DNA of 64,000 nucleotides from a virus. The notes beneath the pieces are model-generated. The model was not told where the DNA came from and did no database searches. It was given only the letters and a program-made list of their open reading frames with translations. How positions within the stretch are numbered: position 1 is the stretch's first letter; each line of letters begins with the position of its first letter. The position numbers and the translations under genes were made by a program. This document shows positions 1-9,066 of this stretch, piece by piece. Location: IMG/VR virus record IMGVR_UViG_3300022188_000229, positions 28,896-92,895 of that record. One strand, given 5' to 3'.

Positions 1-2
1 TT

Positions 3-368
3 AACGAATTAAAGCGATTCTTTACAGTAGTATTCCTTGCTTCAGACTCAGATGTTAGTTATAATGTGATGAGGACTAGAAATATACCTGCTTATTTTAT
101 TACATCTAAGGAAACTAAACTAGATATACTCACTAGAAAGATAATGCCTCGTTATAATATGCGTCCTGAAAATTTATTATATATAGGTAATAAACTATCA
201 GATGTCCCTTGTATGAACTACGCTGAGTATAGCTTTACAATACCGGCTTCAGCCAATAGAGTGGTTTGTGCAGCCAACGGATCAATTGCTGGAGCATCTG
301 GGAAGGGCATCATGACCAAGTTGTGTGAGGTTTTACTTCCTGAGATAGAAAAAAGAACAAGAAAATAA
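3..368 (+). CDS. C-terminal part of a KdsC-like HAD phosphatase (5' end outside window)
   Basis: The reading frame is open from the first bases, so the gene starts upstream; the ATG at 66 is internal. The visible 121 residues follow the C-terminal half of KdsC / acylneuraminate-phosphatase-type HAD hydrolases: the 'FITSKET' segment, then 'YIGNKLSDVPCM', which corresponds to the family's GDDxxDLPVM motif IV, and the closing GxGxxxxxCEVLL. One oddity is that motif IV reads GNKLSD, so the first acidic pair is missing while the last Asp is kept; activity is therefore uncertain. The family dephosphorylates sugar acids such as KDO-8-P. The promoter of the next gene starts right after the stop codon. 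Confidence 0.6.
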   Translation, partial: NELKRFFTVVFLASDSDVSYNVMRTRNIPAYFITSKETKLDILTRKIMPRYNMRPENLLYIGNKLSDVPCMNYAEYSFTIPASANRVVCAANGSIAGASGKGIMTKLCEVLLPEIEKRTRK

Positions 369-369
369 C

Positions 370-399
370 TTGACAAGTTTAGAATATGTATTATATTAT
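370..399 (+). promoter_or_regulatory. Sigma70-type promoter ahead of the clamp-loader gene
   Basis: TTGACA at 370-375, a 16-bp spacer and TATATT at 392-397 inside an AT-only run. The same arrangement recurs at 7655, 8630, 12263, 26520, 29106 and 29824 on the + strand and at 48610 and 57389 on the - strand. Confidence 0.75.
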
Positions 400-434
400 A
401 TGTAACTATGACAATTAGAAATTAAGAGGTATTT

Positions 435-1493
435 ATGTTAATCAAAAGAGCAACAAGTTATGGGGCTAATGATCTTATTACCACATACCGTCCTTGTACT
501 ATAGGTGAACTTATAGGTCAAGATGTCAATAAAAAAATAATTAAAAATAACTTACTTAAGGGCACAACTCCTCACTCCATGTTGTTTACCGGACCACCAG
601 GTTGTGGTAAAACAACTGCTGCCAGGATCATAGCCCTGAGATTGAATTGTCTACATCCTTTACATGAACATACTTATATCCCATGTTTAGAGTGTAAGAT
701 ATGTAAATCTACATTGGAACAAAATAATCTAGATATAGTAGAAATAAATGTAGGTAAATCAGGAGGCAAGGCTGCTGTCGAAAAGATAACTTCAAGGTTA
801 GCCTATTCACCTTTGATGAGCGCCAATAAGATATTAATATTTGATGAGGCACACAAATTAACACCCGCTGCCCAGGATCTATTACTAAAAGAGATCGAGG
901 ACGGATATGATAATGTATATTTTATTTTCTGTACTAACCAACCTGAGAAATTAGTACCAGCGTTCATTGATAGAAATTTCAGTATGCATTTTGGTACTAT
1001 AGCTGATAAATTACTTACAGAGCTATTAACAAATATCTGTGATTATGAAGGTATAGAATATAAACCAAATATTATAAGGTACATTGTTGAGGCTGCGAAA
1101 GGAACACCAAGAAGAGCTATAATGAATTTGAAAGTTATTATAGATGAAGGTAGTTGGTCTCTTGATAACGCTAAAGCAGCATTAATAAGTCAGAGTATCG
1201 ATGAAGATAATCCTAATATAATGGAGATAGGTAAGTGTCTAGTCTCTGGTAAGTTCAAAGAAGCACTTAAAGTACTGAAGAAGTTAAAGAATGTGCCTGA
1301 GGAGACGGTACGTATAGCTACTGCAGGATTTTTTACTAATCGATTAACTTGGTGCAAGTCTTTCGAAGAGGGTGATAAGCTTTCAGCAATTTTAGATTTT
1401 ATGACTGTGCCTATCCTTATGACAGGTAAACCAGCCTATCATAAACTTGTCAATAATTTTTATAAAGCAACTAAGATAATGAAGGGTAAATAA
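435..1493 (+). CDS. dnaX: DNA polymerase III gamma/tau-like clamp-loader ATPase
   Basis: AAA+ clamp-loader large subunit of 352 residues, shorter than bacterial DnaX because the tau C-terminal domains are missing. Walker A GPPGCGKT is at residues 53-60. The DnaX zinc module has C72, C84, C87 and C90. Walker B DEAH is at 137-140, followed by a sensor-1 'FCTNQPEKL' segment. It would load the sliding clamp for the phage polymerase encoded next. Its TAA overlaps the ATG of the polymerase gene by one base, which implies translational coupling. The start follows an AAGAGG ribosome site and the promoter at 370. Confidence 0.9.
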   Translation: MLIKRATSYGANDLITTYRPCTIGELIGQDVNKKIIKNNLLKGTTPHSMLFTGPPGCGKTTAARIIALRLNCLHPLHEHTYIPCLECKICKSTLEQNNLDIVEINVGKSGGKAAVEKITSRLAYSPLMSANKILIFDEAHKLTPAAQDLLLKEIEDGYDNVYFIFCTNQPEKLVPAFIDRNFSMHFGTIADKLLTELLTNICDYEGIEYKPNIIRYIVEAAKGTPRRAIMNLKVIIDEGSWSLDNAKAALISQSIDEDNPNIMEIGKCLVSGKFKEALKVLKKLKNVPEETVRIATAGFFTNRLTWCKSFEEGDKLSAILDFMTVPILMTGKPAYHKLVNNFYKATKIMKGK

Positions 1494-3424
1494 TGGGTAC
1501 TTTTGAAGTTGAACAGACAGGCCTACCTAAACCTAACTATGAATACATAAACAATGGCGAGGATGTAGGCAGAGCTATTGAAGACATTCTTAAGCATAAT
1601 ATTATTGAGGTGGATACAGAGACTACAGGGTTCGATCCATACACTAAAAAGATAGTGTTGGCACAGATAGGGATTCCTGGAAAATCTTATGTGTTCGATG
1701 TACGCCATGACACTGAACGTTCAAGTGTACATTTAGAGCAATTAAAACCGGTACTAGCTAATAAGAATATTTTAAAGCTGTTACAGAATGCAGTTTTCGA
1801 TATGAAAATGTTAAAAGTTCATGGTGGTTATTATTTAGAAAATATATATGATACCATGCTGGTGGAGCAATTATTTAACCTCGGAAAGATAGGGAGAGGT
1901 GCAAGATTATCTGATATTGTACTGAAGTATTTAGGTCTTGTTCTTCCTAAGGAGCCTGCCACTACGTTTCAAGACTATAATCAGGAATTTAAACCATTTC
2001 AATTAGAATATGCCGCAAATGATGTGACTATTCTATCCTTGATACGAGATTTGCAGGCACCTAGAATTATTTCTGAAGGGTTTGAGAATGTATGTAGGTT
2101 AGAGTTTGAGTTCACTAAGCCTATGTGTGAAATGGAATTGAATGGTATTCATTTAGATAAAGATAAATGGCGTGTGATGATGGCAGATATAGAAGTAGAG
2201 AGAGGTTCAGAGCTCACTCTTATTCAGCAGTTACTAACAGCCACTTATGGTAAGAATGTTTTATTTGGTGTACCAGTTGTGAATTTAGACAGCCCCAAGC
2301 AATTGCTTAAGGCATTAAAGAGTTATGGTTTACCTAATTTAGATAGTACTGCTGAAGCTGCTTTGAAAAAATACAAAGATGTTCCTGTTGTTAAATCACT
2401 ATTAAAATTTAGAAAGCTGAACAAACTTATGTCTACTTATGGCGAGACTCTTCTTGATAAGCTTCATCCAATCACTGGGAGACTCCACACACGTTTCCGC
2501 CAGATGGTAAGCACCGGTAGGATGAGTTCTTCTGCCCCTAATTTGCAGAATATACCTAAGAAGCAAAAGTATAGAAGCTGCTTTGTAGCAAAACCGGGGT
2601 ATGGACTAGTCACTGCTGATATGTCAGGAGCCGAGTTAAGAATTCTTGGTAATATATCAAATGATGCAGTGTTCATTGAGTGTTACGCTAATGGGATAGA
2701 TATACATACTAGAACTGCCTCAGAAGTATTTGATACTCCTATGGATAGAGTTAAAGGTGCCATGAGGAACTCTGCTAAAGCTATTAACTTTGGACTGTGT
2801 TATGGTCTATCTAAATACGGATTGGCAGACAGACTTAAGATCACTGAGAAAGAAGCAGATAGAATGATTAATACTTATTTTGAACGTTATAGTGGAGTAA
2901 AAACATATTTAGATTCCGCTGCGAGAAGTGCAATTAAAAATGGTTACTCAACTACTGTAAGTGGACGTAAAAGATTCTATAATGTGCCTCCTTATGGACA
3001 CCCTGATCGTAAAAAAATACAACGTTCGGTGGAAAGGGCAGCTAAGAATGCTGGTATTCAAGGTGCCAATGCTGATACAATTAAAGAGTCTATGATTTTG
3101 GTCGTAGATAGATTAGAAAAGAGTGGTTTAGACGCTAAACTTTTACTTACTGTACATGATGAAGTTGTAGTAGAAGTGAGGAATGACCAAATTGAGGAGG
3201 CTTCTGCAATCGTTTCCCAGTCCCTTATTGATGGCTTTGCTACTTATTTTAGTAAGATTCCTATGGAGACCGATGCGTTATCAGGTCCTTGTTGGTTAAA
3301 GGGATCTTGTGAAGAGGAAGATGAAGATGGAAAAGAATGTGGATGCGCAAAAATGATGTTTGCACCAGATGAAAAATTTGGAACTAAGTTAGTGTGTTCC
3401 AGTTGTGGAGCACCACAAGATTAA
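1493..3424 (+). CDS. polA: Family A DNA polymerase with 3'-5' exonuclease domain
   Basis: Replicative family A polymerase, 643 aa, without the 5' nuclease domain of bacterial PolI. Exo motifs: D41-x-E43 (DTET), 'NAVFD' and 'YAANDV'. Polymerase motif A is 'DMSGAELR' from residue 376, motif B 'RNSAKAINFGLCYG' near 425-438 and motif C 'TVHDEV' near 555. Motif B has Phe at the nucleotide-selection position, as in E. coli. The C-terminal ~35 residues are unusual for PolA: an acidic stretch followed by paired cysteines (CGC ... CSSCG) that look like a small zinc ribbon. The gene overlaps the clamp-loader stop codon. Confidence 0.93.
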   Translation: MGTFEVEQTGLPKPNYEYINNGEDVGRAIEDILKHNIIEVDTETTGFDPYTKKIVLAQIGIPGKSYVFDVRHDTERSSVHLEQLKPVLANKNILKLLQNAVFDMKMLKVHGGYYLENIYDTMLVEQLFNLGKIGRGARLSDIVLKYLGLVLPKEPATTFQDYNQEFKPFQLEYAANDVTILSLIRDLQAPRIISEGFENVCRLEFEFTKPMCEMELNGIHLDKDKWRVMMADIEVERGSELTLIQQLLTATYGKNVLFGVPVVNLDSPKQLLKALKSYGLPNLDSTAEAALKKYKDVPVVKSLLKFRKLNKLMSTYGETLLDKLHPITGRLHTRFRQMVSTGRMSSSAPNLQNIPKKQKYRSCFVAKPGYGLVTADMSGAELRILGNISNDAVFIECYANGIDIHTRTASEVFDTPMDRVKGAMRNSAKAINFGLCYGLSKYGLADRLKITEKEADRMINTYFERYSGVKTYLDSAARSAIKNGYSTTVSGRKRFYNVPPYGHPDRKKIQRSVERAAKNAGIQGANADTIKESMILVVDRLEKSGLDAKLLLTVHDEVVVEVRNDQIEEASAIVSQSLIDGFATYFSKIPMETDALSGPCWLKGSCEEEDEDGKECGCAKMMFAPDEKFGTKLVCSSCGAPQD

Positions 3425-3444
3425 AAATAAAAAGGAGAACGACT

Positions 3445-3894
3445 ATGAACGTAACAATTAAATACACAAAATTAAATGAGACCGCAGTACTACCTGAATA
3501 TGCACACGACACTGATGCATGTTTTGATATCTTTGCACTGGAGGGTGGGGTACTTAAGCCTCACAGACATGTACTAGTTAAGACTGGCTTGGCTTACGCT
3601 TTACCGATTGACTATGAGATGCAGGTTAGACCTAGAAGTGGTAATGCAAATAAGAAAATGGTCACTGTATTGAATACCCCAGGTACCATTGATCAGGACT
3701 ATAGAGGGGACCTTGGTGTAATTCTTATCAACCACAGTAACAATCCGTTTGTATGGGAAGCAGGTCAAGCCATAGCACAGGGTGCAGTTAAGCCTGTGTA
3801 CCGTGCCAATTTTGTTGAAGTAGATAACCTAGATGAAACTGTACGAGGTGAAGGTGGATTTGGTTCTACTGATGCTCCCAAAGAAAATAATTAA
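3445..3894 (+). CDS. dut: dUTP diphosphatase (trimeric dUTPase)
   Basis: Hydrolyses dUTP to dUMP, which keeps uracil out of phage DNA and feeds thymidylate synthesis. All five dUTPase motifs are present in 149 aa: motif I 'DTDACFDIFA' (a variant), motif II 'RPRSGNA', motif III 'NTPGTIDQDYRGDLGV', motif IV 'GQAIAQGAV' and the C-terminal P-loop-like motif V 'GEGGFGSTD'. I chose the ATG at 3445 because it follows AAGGAG with good spacing and begins the family's N terminus; an upstream in-frame ATG at 3394 lies inside polA. Confidence 0.93.
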   Translation: MNVTIKYTKLNETAVLPEYAHDTDACFDIFALEGGVLKPHRHVLVKTGLAYALPIDYEMQVRPRSGNANKKMVTVLNTPGTIDQDYRGDLGVILINHSNNPFVWEAGQAIAQGAVKPVYRANFVEVDNLDETVRGEGGFGSTDAPKENN

Positions 3895-3909
3895 GGAGGC
3901 AATTAAAAT

Positions 3910-6900
3910 ATGCTATTTATAGATAGTTTTCAAGAAAAAATTTGGAAGGATAAGTATCAGTACGGAGATGAGACTTATGAAGATTTCTGTCACCGTATAG
4001 CGTATACTATCTTTGCCAAAGATGAACACAAAGCTAAACAATTAAAAGAGTCTATTGAGGGCTTTAGGACTTTATTTGGTGGAAGAATTAATTCTAATAT
4101 AGGTATACCAGAGCAAGGACTAACTCTCTTCAATTGTTTTATTGAGGCAACAGTCAAAGACCCTGATTCATTAGAAGGTATCATGGATATGGTAACCAAG
4201 TATGCTCTCACATTAAAGACTGAGGGTGGAGTAGGTTTCTGTGCTAACTTTTTAAGACCGGCAAATACTTTGATTAGGAAGATAGGTGTTACTACCCCTG
4301 GGGCAATCAAGTTCCTAGAGATATTTGATAAGGTATCAGAAGTTATTACTTCAGGCAGTGTATCTAAGAAAGATAGTATACAGGGCGTTCCAACTAAGAA
4401 AAGCATCCGTAAGGGTGCTACCATGGTAACTATGAGCGCCAACCACCCAGATATAGAGGATTTTATTACAGCTAAATCTATACCTAATAAGCTTACCAAG
4501 ATGAATATGTCTGTACTAATTTCAGATGCATTTATGTATGCTGTAGACAATGAGTTAGATTGGAATTTGTGGTTTCCAGACATAAGCCATGATAAGTATG
4601 ACAAAGAATGGGATGGGGATTTTGAAAAATGGGCAGGGAAAGGTTACCCTTGTGTGACATATAAAACTGTAAAAGCTAATTATCTTTGGGAATTATTACT
4701 TAAGTCTAGTTATTGTGTCCCAGGTACGTTAGAATTACCTGCCTATCATAATAATAACCCAACAGATATAAGTATAACACACCTACACAAGATGGTGCAG
4801 AATGGTGAGGATATTCAGGTTCTTTCTATTAATAAGGATACTTTAAAATTAGAAAAGAAAAGAGTTACTAATTCGGTTTGTACAGGAGAAAATGAACTAT
4901 TAAATATCACTACTAGTTCTAATTTACAATATAAATGTACCGGTGAGCATAAATTGTTTGGTATGTCTACGGGAGCCCCTTTATATGAAACTATGGCTAA
5001 AGACTTTGTTGTAGATGATTACATAGCTACTGTAAATAAAACTACGGTTGAAGACGAGAACTTCTGTGTTGATGATGATTGGGAAGTATTTACTGGCATG
5101 ATTTTAGGAGACGGCAGTGTAAGACATGGGCAAATAAGAATTGCAGTACACATAGACCAGGTTGAGGAGGTGCTACCGTTAGCAAATAGAATAGCTGAAA
5201 GATATAATAGAGAAGTAAAATTATATTATGATAAAAGATCAAATAATTGGGCAGAGCTTAGTATACATTCTACCAAGTTGAGCACTGATTTAGAAGCCTT
5301 TATGTATCAATCTAAATTTGAAGGACAAAGTACTTCTATTAAAGAAATACCTAATTACTTATTTACTACTATTAATTTAAGAAGTGTTAGAAATTTTCTA
5401 TCAGGATTCTTTAGTGCAGACGGCTGTATTAACGGGCAGAAGACTACTTATTATTCTAAACACGATCATATAGCTATTGGTATACAGAGATTACTTCTTA
5501 GAGTTGGAGTTATTAGTAGAAAATATAAAGTTAACCATAAGGAACTTAAAGTGTTTGGATTTCGTGTAGACATGGATATGAACAACTCTGTTAAGTTACT
5601 AAAAGAAATACCTAAATTTTTGATAGAATCTAAGGTTAATAGAGACTTCTATGAGACCGTTAACGAATATAAAGCTCCTATAGGGATTATGGCTTATGAT
5701 GAAATAAAATCTTTTTCTAATAAAGCAAAATTACATAGAGAAAATAGAAGAACTGGTAAACAAAATTTTCCAGAAAAATACCAACACTTATTTGATTCAA
5801 ATGTGGTACATGAGTCTATAGTTGATATATCTTCTGGAGGTACTGTAAAAACATATGATATAACAGTTGAAGATAATGAAAATTTTATTTGTGTGGATGG
5901 AGGATTATATCATAATTGCCGCAACGAACCTGGAATTCTTTTTATAGACACTATTCGTAGTATGGACAATATTAAGTATCTTACTAGTTCCATACAGGCT
6001 AGTAACCCATGCGGGGAAGTGATGGGAAACACTGGTATAGTAGAGCACAAAGGTCAACTCTTTGAGCTTGGTGATGTTTGTAACTTAGGTTCTTTGGTTC
6101 TACCTTATTACTATGATATGAGTACCGAGAAGTTTAATTTTGAGGAATTCAAAAAAGATATAACTATTATGGTAGAGGCTCTGGATAATGTTATAGAGAT
6201 ATCAGACTACCCATTGGATATGTATGAGCAGGCTGCTAAGATGAAACGTAAAATCGGTCTTGGAGTAGCAGGTATCGGATCTCTTTTTATGATGATGGGT
6301 GTAAAGTACGGTAGCGACGAGAGTATTAAAATTACAGAAGAAATTTTGTCTATTTTAGCTAACACATCTTACCAAGCTTCTGCTCTTTTAGCTAAAGAAA
6401 AAGGTCCTTTCCCACTATACGACGAAAAACTATTGGAGGACGGTTATGTAAAGAATGGAGGTGTTCTGACTGAAGATACTTTAGCAATTGTTAAGAAGCA
6501 TGGGCTTAGACACTCAGCTACAATGGCTATTGCACCTAACGGTACCTTATCTATTCTAGCAGGTAATGTCTCTGGAGGTCTGGAACCTGTATTTTCACCT
6601 GAGTTCACTAGATGGAATAGGATAGAAGGTAAGAAATTAGGCTTTACTTATCCCAAGATCCATAAAGGTGAATGGTTTGAGACAGATTATTTTAAGGAAG
6701 AACTAATAGCTGATGAACCTATTTTGGTTTCTACAGATGGTAAGTATAGAATTGATAATAATCAAGGTCTTTGTAAAGAAGTAACTATTAGGGACTATGG
6801 GTATAACCAAGCATTAGAGTATGGTAAGATAGAATTTACTACTGCCATGGGTCTTTCAGTACAGGAGCACTTCAATATCTTGAGTGTGTTCGCTAAATAT

Positions 6901-7650
6901 ATTGATTTGAGTTGTAGCAAAACTGTAAATCTACCAGCAGATATTACCTTTGAAGATTTTAAGGCGCTGTATGGTAAGATTCATAGCCAGGGTATTAAAG
7001 GCTGCACTACTTATAGAGCAGGGACTTCTATAGCTGTTCTAGAGGTAAAGAAGGAAGAGAAGGATAGAACTATCAAAGCTCAACAGAAAGAGTTTTTAGA
7101 GGCGTTTAGAGGCCACGAGAATGGAGACATTATGCGTGATGTAGTTAAGCTACCAGAAGAGTACCCAAGTATGGGATATGTAATTAGAGCAGAGAAGAAA
7201 AAATGGTATTTACATGTGGCTTTTAAGAATGAAGCTAAGACTAAACCTTTTGCTATTTTTGTAAGCACTAATGATCAGTCCCCTACTCTTATTACTAACA
7301 ATGCAATTGAGGCTCTAGAGAAATTAGCTAGAAAGCATAGACTCGGCGGTAGGCGTTTAGAAGAAGTTGGTAAGAAGTATGCACGACAACCTAATTCTGT
7401 TAAGGTAGCCCGTATGCTGGGTTACCTGTTAAGGCATAATGTGCCTATGCTAGATATAGTTAAGGCATTAGATAATGTCGAGGATGCTCATGTTGGAACT
7501 TTTGTTTTTAGAATCAAGAAATTTCTTATGCAGTTCATCACTGAGCCTGTAGATTTAGGTATCACTTGCAATGAATGTGGAGGAGTAGACGTAATTCTTC
7601 AAGAAGGGTGCACATTGTGCCGCTCCTGCGGTTCAAGTAAATGTTCTTAA
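3910..7650 (+). CDS. nrdJ: Class II (B12-dependent) ribonucleotide reductase containing an intein
   Basis: Reduces ribonucleotides to deoxyribonucleotides for phage DNA synthesis. The 1246-aa precursor has a 268-aa N-extein, a 401-aa intein and a 577-aa C-extein. The active-site segment 'ASNPCGE' lies just after the intein and 'APNGTLS' further on. The C terminus carries the cysteine-rich tail (CNECGG ... CTLCRSCG) typical of adenosylcobalamin-dependent NrdJ. No small radical-generating subunit is seen nearby, which fits class II and oxygen-independent growth. It sits with dut, a deoxynucleotidase and dCMP deaminase in the nucleotide module. Confidence 0.9.
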   Translation: MLFIDSFQEKIWKDKYQYGDETYEDFCHRIAYTIFAKDEHKAKQLKESIEGFRTLFGGRINSNIGIPEQGLTLFNCFIEATVKDPDSLEGIMDMVTKYALTLKTEGGVGFCANFLRPANTLIRKIGVTTPGAIKFLEIFDKVSEVITSGSVSKKDSIQGVPTKKSIRKGATMVTMSANHPDIEDFITAKSIPNKLTKMNMSVLISDAFMYAVDNELDWNLWFPDISHDKYDKEWDGDFEKWAGKGYPCVTYKTVKANYLWELLLKSSYCVPGTLELPAYHNNNPTDISITHLHKMVQNGEDIQVLSINKDTLKLEKKRVTNSVCTGENELLNITTSSNLQYKCTGEHKLFGMSTGAPLYETMAKDFVVDDYIATVNKTTVEDENFCVDDDWEVFTGMILGDGSVRHGQIRIAVHIDQVEEVLPLANRIAERYNREVKLYYDKRSNNWAELSIHSTKLSTDLEAFMYQSKFEGQSTSIKEIPNYLFTTINLRSVRNFLSGFFSADGCINGQKTTYYSKHDHIAIGIQRLLLRVGVISRKYKVNHKELKVFGFRVDMDMNNSVKLLKEIPKFLIESKVNRDFYETVNEYKAPIGIMAYDEIKSFSNKAKLHRENRRTGKQNFPEKYQHLFDSNVVHESIVDISSGGTVKTYDITVEDNENFICVDGGLYHNCRNEPGILFIDTIRSMDNIKYLTSSIQASNPCGEVMGNTGIVEHKGQLFELGDVCNLGSLVLPYYYDMSTEKFNFEEFKKDITIMVEALDNVIEISDYPLDMYEQAAKMKRKIGLGVAGIGSLFMMMGVKYGSDESIKITEEILSILANTSYQASALLAKEKGPFPLYDEKLLEDGYVKNGGVLTEDTLAIVKKHGLRHSATMAIAPNGTLSILAGNVSGGLEPVFSPEFTRWNRIEGKKLGFTYPKIHKGEWFETDYFKEELIADEPILVSTDGKYRIDNNQGLCKEVTIRDYGYNQALEYGKIEFTTAMGLSVQEHFNILSVFAKYIDLSCSKTVNLPADITFEDFKALYGKIHSQGIKGCTTYRAGTSIAVLEVKKEEKDRTIKAQQKEFLEAFRGHENGDIMRDVVKLPEEYPSMGYVIRAEKKKWYLHVAFKNEAKTKPFAIFVSTNDQSPTLITNNAIEALEKLARKHRLGGRRLEEVGKKYARQPNSVKVARMLGYLLRHNVPMLDIVKALDNVEDAHVGTFVFRIKKFLMQFITEPVDLGITCNECGGVDVILQEGCTLCRSCGSSKCS
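4714..5916 (+). other. Intein with LAGLIDADG homing-endonuclease domain, in frame inside nrdJ
   Basis: The insertion begins with Cys ('CVPGTLELPAY') after extein 'LLKSSY', ends with His-Asn, and is followed by extein Cys ('CRNEPGILFID'), the expected splice residues. Block B 'CTGEHKLFG' and block F 'YDITVEDNENFICVDG' are recognisable. Two LAGLIDADG-type motifs, 'TGMILGDGS' and 'SGFFSADGC', indicate a homing endonuclease domain. It is 401 aa with an intact frame, so it is probably active in splicing. Confidence 0.9.
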
Positions 7651-7654
7651 TTAC

Positions 7655-7685
7655 TTGACAAATTAAAATTAATGATTACTATATA
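7655..7685 (+). promoter_or_regulatory. Sigma70-type promoter after nrdJ
   Basis: TTGACA at 7655-7660 and a TACTATATA -10 region about 16-19 bp downstream, in the 81-bp gap between nrdJ and the gene at 7732. Confidence 0.6.
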
Positions 7686-7731
7686 GATATGTGGGGGACA
7701 ATCTAGTCCTCCACTATCATAAGGGATTACC

Positions 7732-8019
7732 ATGAAAATACCACGAATTAATTGTATACACTTTGACTGGGGGGCTTGCGGTAAGTGCAATAAACTACCT
7801 AAGTTTCTGAAGTACTTTAGAAGAAGTTGTTCGGAGATATACAGTGTTACCCCATCAGCCTGTAAATTCCATGAAAAATATTCTCGGTTTGATATAAATA
7901 ACCCACCTATGCCCCCTCCATGTAGAGTGTATAAGTGTTATGGTCCTAATATGGTGAGGACTAAAGAAAGTATTCAGGATAGTTATGAATGGGACTGCAA
8001 ATTAAATAAAAAGGATTAA
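7732..8019 (+). CDS. Cysteine-rich hypothetical protein
   Basis: I do not recognise a family. The 95 residues contain eight cysteines, early ones spaced as CxHxDxGxCGKC and others in 'ACKFH', 'PPPCRVYKC' and 'DCKLNK', which suggests metal binding. It is first in a short transcription unit behind the promoter at 7655 and is followed after 3 bp by the deoxynucleotidase gene. The ATG follows AAGGGA. Confidence 0.6.
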   Translation: MKIPRINCIHFDWGACGKCNKLPKFLKYFRRSCSEIYSVTPSACKFHEKYSRFDINNPPMPPPCRVYKCYGPNMVRTKESIQDSYEWDCKLNKKD

Positions 8020-8022
8020 CCT

Positions 8023-8625
8023 ATGAATTTTGGATTTGATTTAGATGAAGTTATAGCAAAGACAGCGCACATGGCTGTAGGGCATTTGAATGCCGTGTGT
8101 AATTGTAATTATGGAATAGAAATATTTAAAAGTTTTCAGTTTAATGAGAATATATTTTCAGAGGATAAAGAAGAACAACAACTAGTTGTTGACACTCTTG
8201 TATGGGCAGTATTTGATAAGAAAATGATGGCTAGTGTGAAGCCCTACGAGGATGCTGTTAGAGTCATAAATGATTTGAAACGTCAGGGACACAAGATATT
8301 CATTATAACAAAGAGACCTAAAGAACTTACTGGTATGACTAGTAGATGGCTACATAGTCACAAGGTTGGCTTTGATAAGCTAGTTTTGACTGGTTTAGAA
8401 AGTAAAGGTAGCTTCGCTAAGCGCTTGCAATTAGATTGTTTTGTTGACGATCTAGAAGAAAATCTATATGATATGTATATCGCCAAGAGGCGATGGAATA
8501 AAGGCTTGATTCTAATGACTAGACCTTGGAATGAGACCGATGTTATAGATGGAAGTAAGTTCTCTAGAGCTGATAATTGGCTGGACATTAGAAAATTACT
8601 GTCTATCGGTAATAGATTAAAATAA
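8023..8625 (+). CDS. 5'(3')-deoxyribonucleotidase-like HAD phosphatase
   Basis: HAD-superfamily phosphatase of 200 aa. Motif I is 'FDLDEVI' (D6 and D8), the motif II region 'IITKRP', and motif IV 'CFVDDLEENL'. The NT5C-type family dephosphorylates deoxynucleoside monophosphates and helps balance dNTP pools, in line with the neighbouring RNR and dUTPase genes. A second, shorter member lies at 39878-40308 on the other strand. Confidence 0.7.
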   Translation: MNFGFDLDEVIAKTAHMAVGHLNAVCNCNYGIEIFKSFQFNENIFSEDKEEQQLVVDTLVWAVFDKKMMASVKPYEDAVRVINDLKRQGHKIFIITKRPKELTGMTSRWLHSHKVGFDKLVLTGLESKGSFAKRLQLDCFVDDLEENLYDMYIAKRRWNKGLILMTRPWNETDVIDGSKFSRADNWLDIRKLLSIGNRLK

Positions 8626-8629
8626 ATAC

Positions 8630-8659
8630 TTGACAAATTAAAAATAGGTATTATATTAT
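8630..8659 (+). promoter_or_regulatory. Sigma70-type promoter reaching the start of the next ORF
   Basis: TTGACA at 8630-8635, 16-bp spacer, TATATT at 8652-8657. The predicted transcription start falls at about 8664-8666, on or beside the ATG at 8665, so that transcript may be leaderless. Confidence 0.7.
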
Positions 8660-8664
8660 ATACT

Positions 8665-8817
8665 ATGAAAATTAAAAAAATAAAGAAAGATGCAGTTTCG
8701 TATGTTCCACCACCTAAAAAACACAAAGGACTTACTTGTAAAGAGTGTGGGGTAAGTTCTTACTACATAAAAGATAAGTGTTGGTTGTGTGGTACACCCT
8801 TTAAAAAGGAAACATGA
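8665..8817 (+). CDS. 50-aa zinc-ribbon protein, possibly leaderless
   Basis: A lysine-rich N terminus is followed by 'CKECG' and 'CWLCG', a four-cysteine zinc ribbon of 50 residues. No ribosome-binding site is present; the ATG sits 7-8 bases after the -10 element. The stop TGA is directly followed by the ATG of the lipoprotein gene at 8819. Function unknown. Confidence 0.6.
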   Translation: MKIKKIKKDAVSYVPPPKKHKGLTCKECGVSSYYIKDKCWLCGTPFKKET

Positions 8818-8818
8818 T

Positions 8819-9064
8819 ATGAAAATTAAGTATTGCTTAATAGGCCTGTTAGTAATTATGGGTTGCGGTGGAGATGCTAACCAAGGTATGGAAGCGGTTC
8901 AGAAAAAGTATCCAAATGAAGCAGTTATTAATATACCTGAGAGTACAAATCAATATATAGTGTTAATGAAGGATGGAAGAACGATCAGATATATAACAAC
9001 AAGCGTCGGTACACACGTAAATACTATACGTACAGACATAGAATTATATAAAAAAGGAAGGTAA
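8819..9064 (+). CDS. Small predicted lipoprotein
   Basis: The protein starts MKIKYCLIGLLVIMGC: a short basic region, a hydrophobic stretch and a lipobox-like 'IMGC' with Gly-Gly after the Cys. I chose the ATG at 8819, preceded by AAAAGGA, over an in-frame ATG at 8789 because it gives this signal peptide. The mature part, about 65 residues, has no recognised domain. It may sit on the inner face of the outer membrane; superinfection exclusion is a possible but untested role. Confidence 0.6.
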   Translation: MKIKYCLIGLLVIMGCGGDANQGMEAVQKKYPNEAVINIPESTNQYIVLMKDGRTIRYITTSVGTHVNTIRTDIELYKKGR

Positions 9065-9066
9065 AA

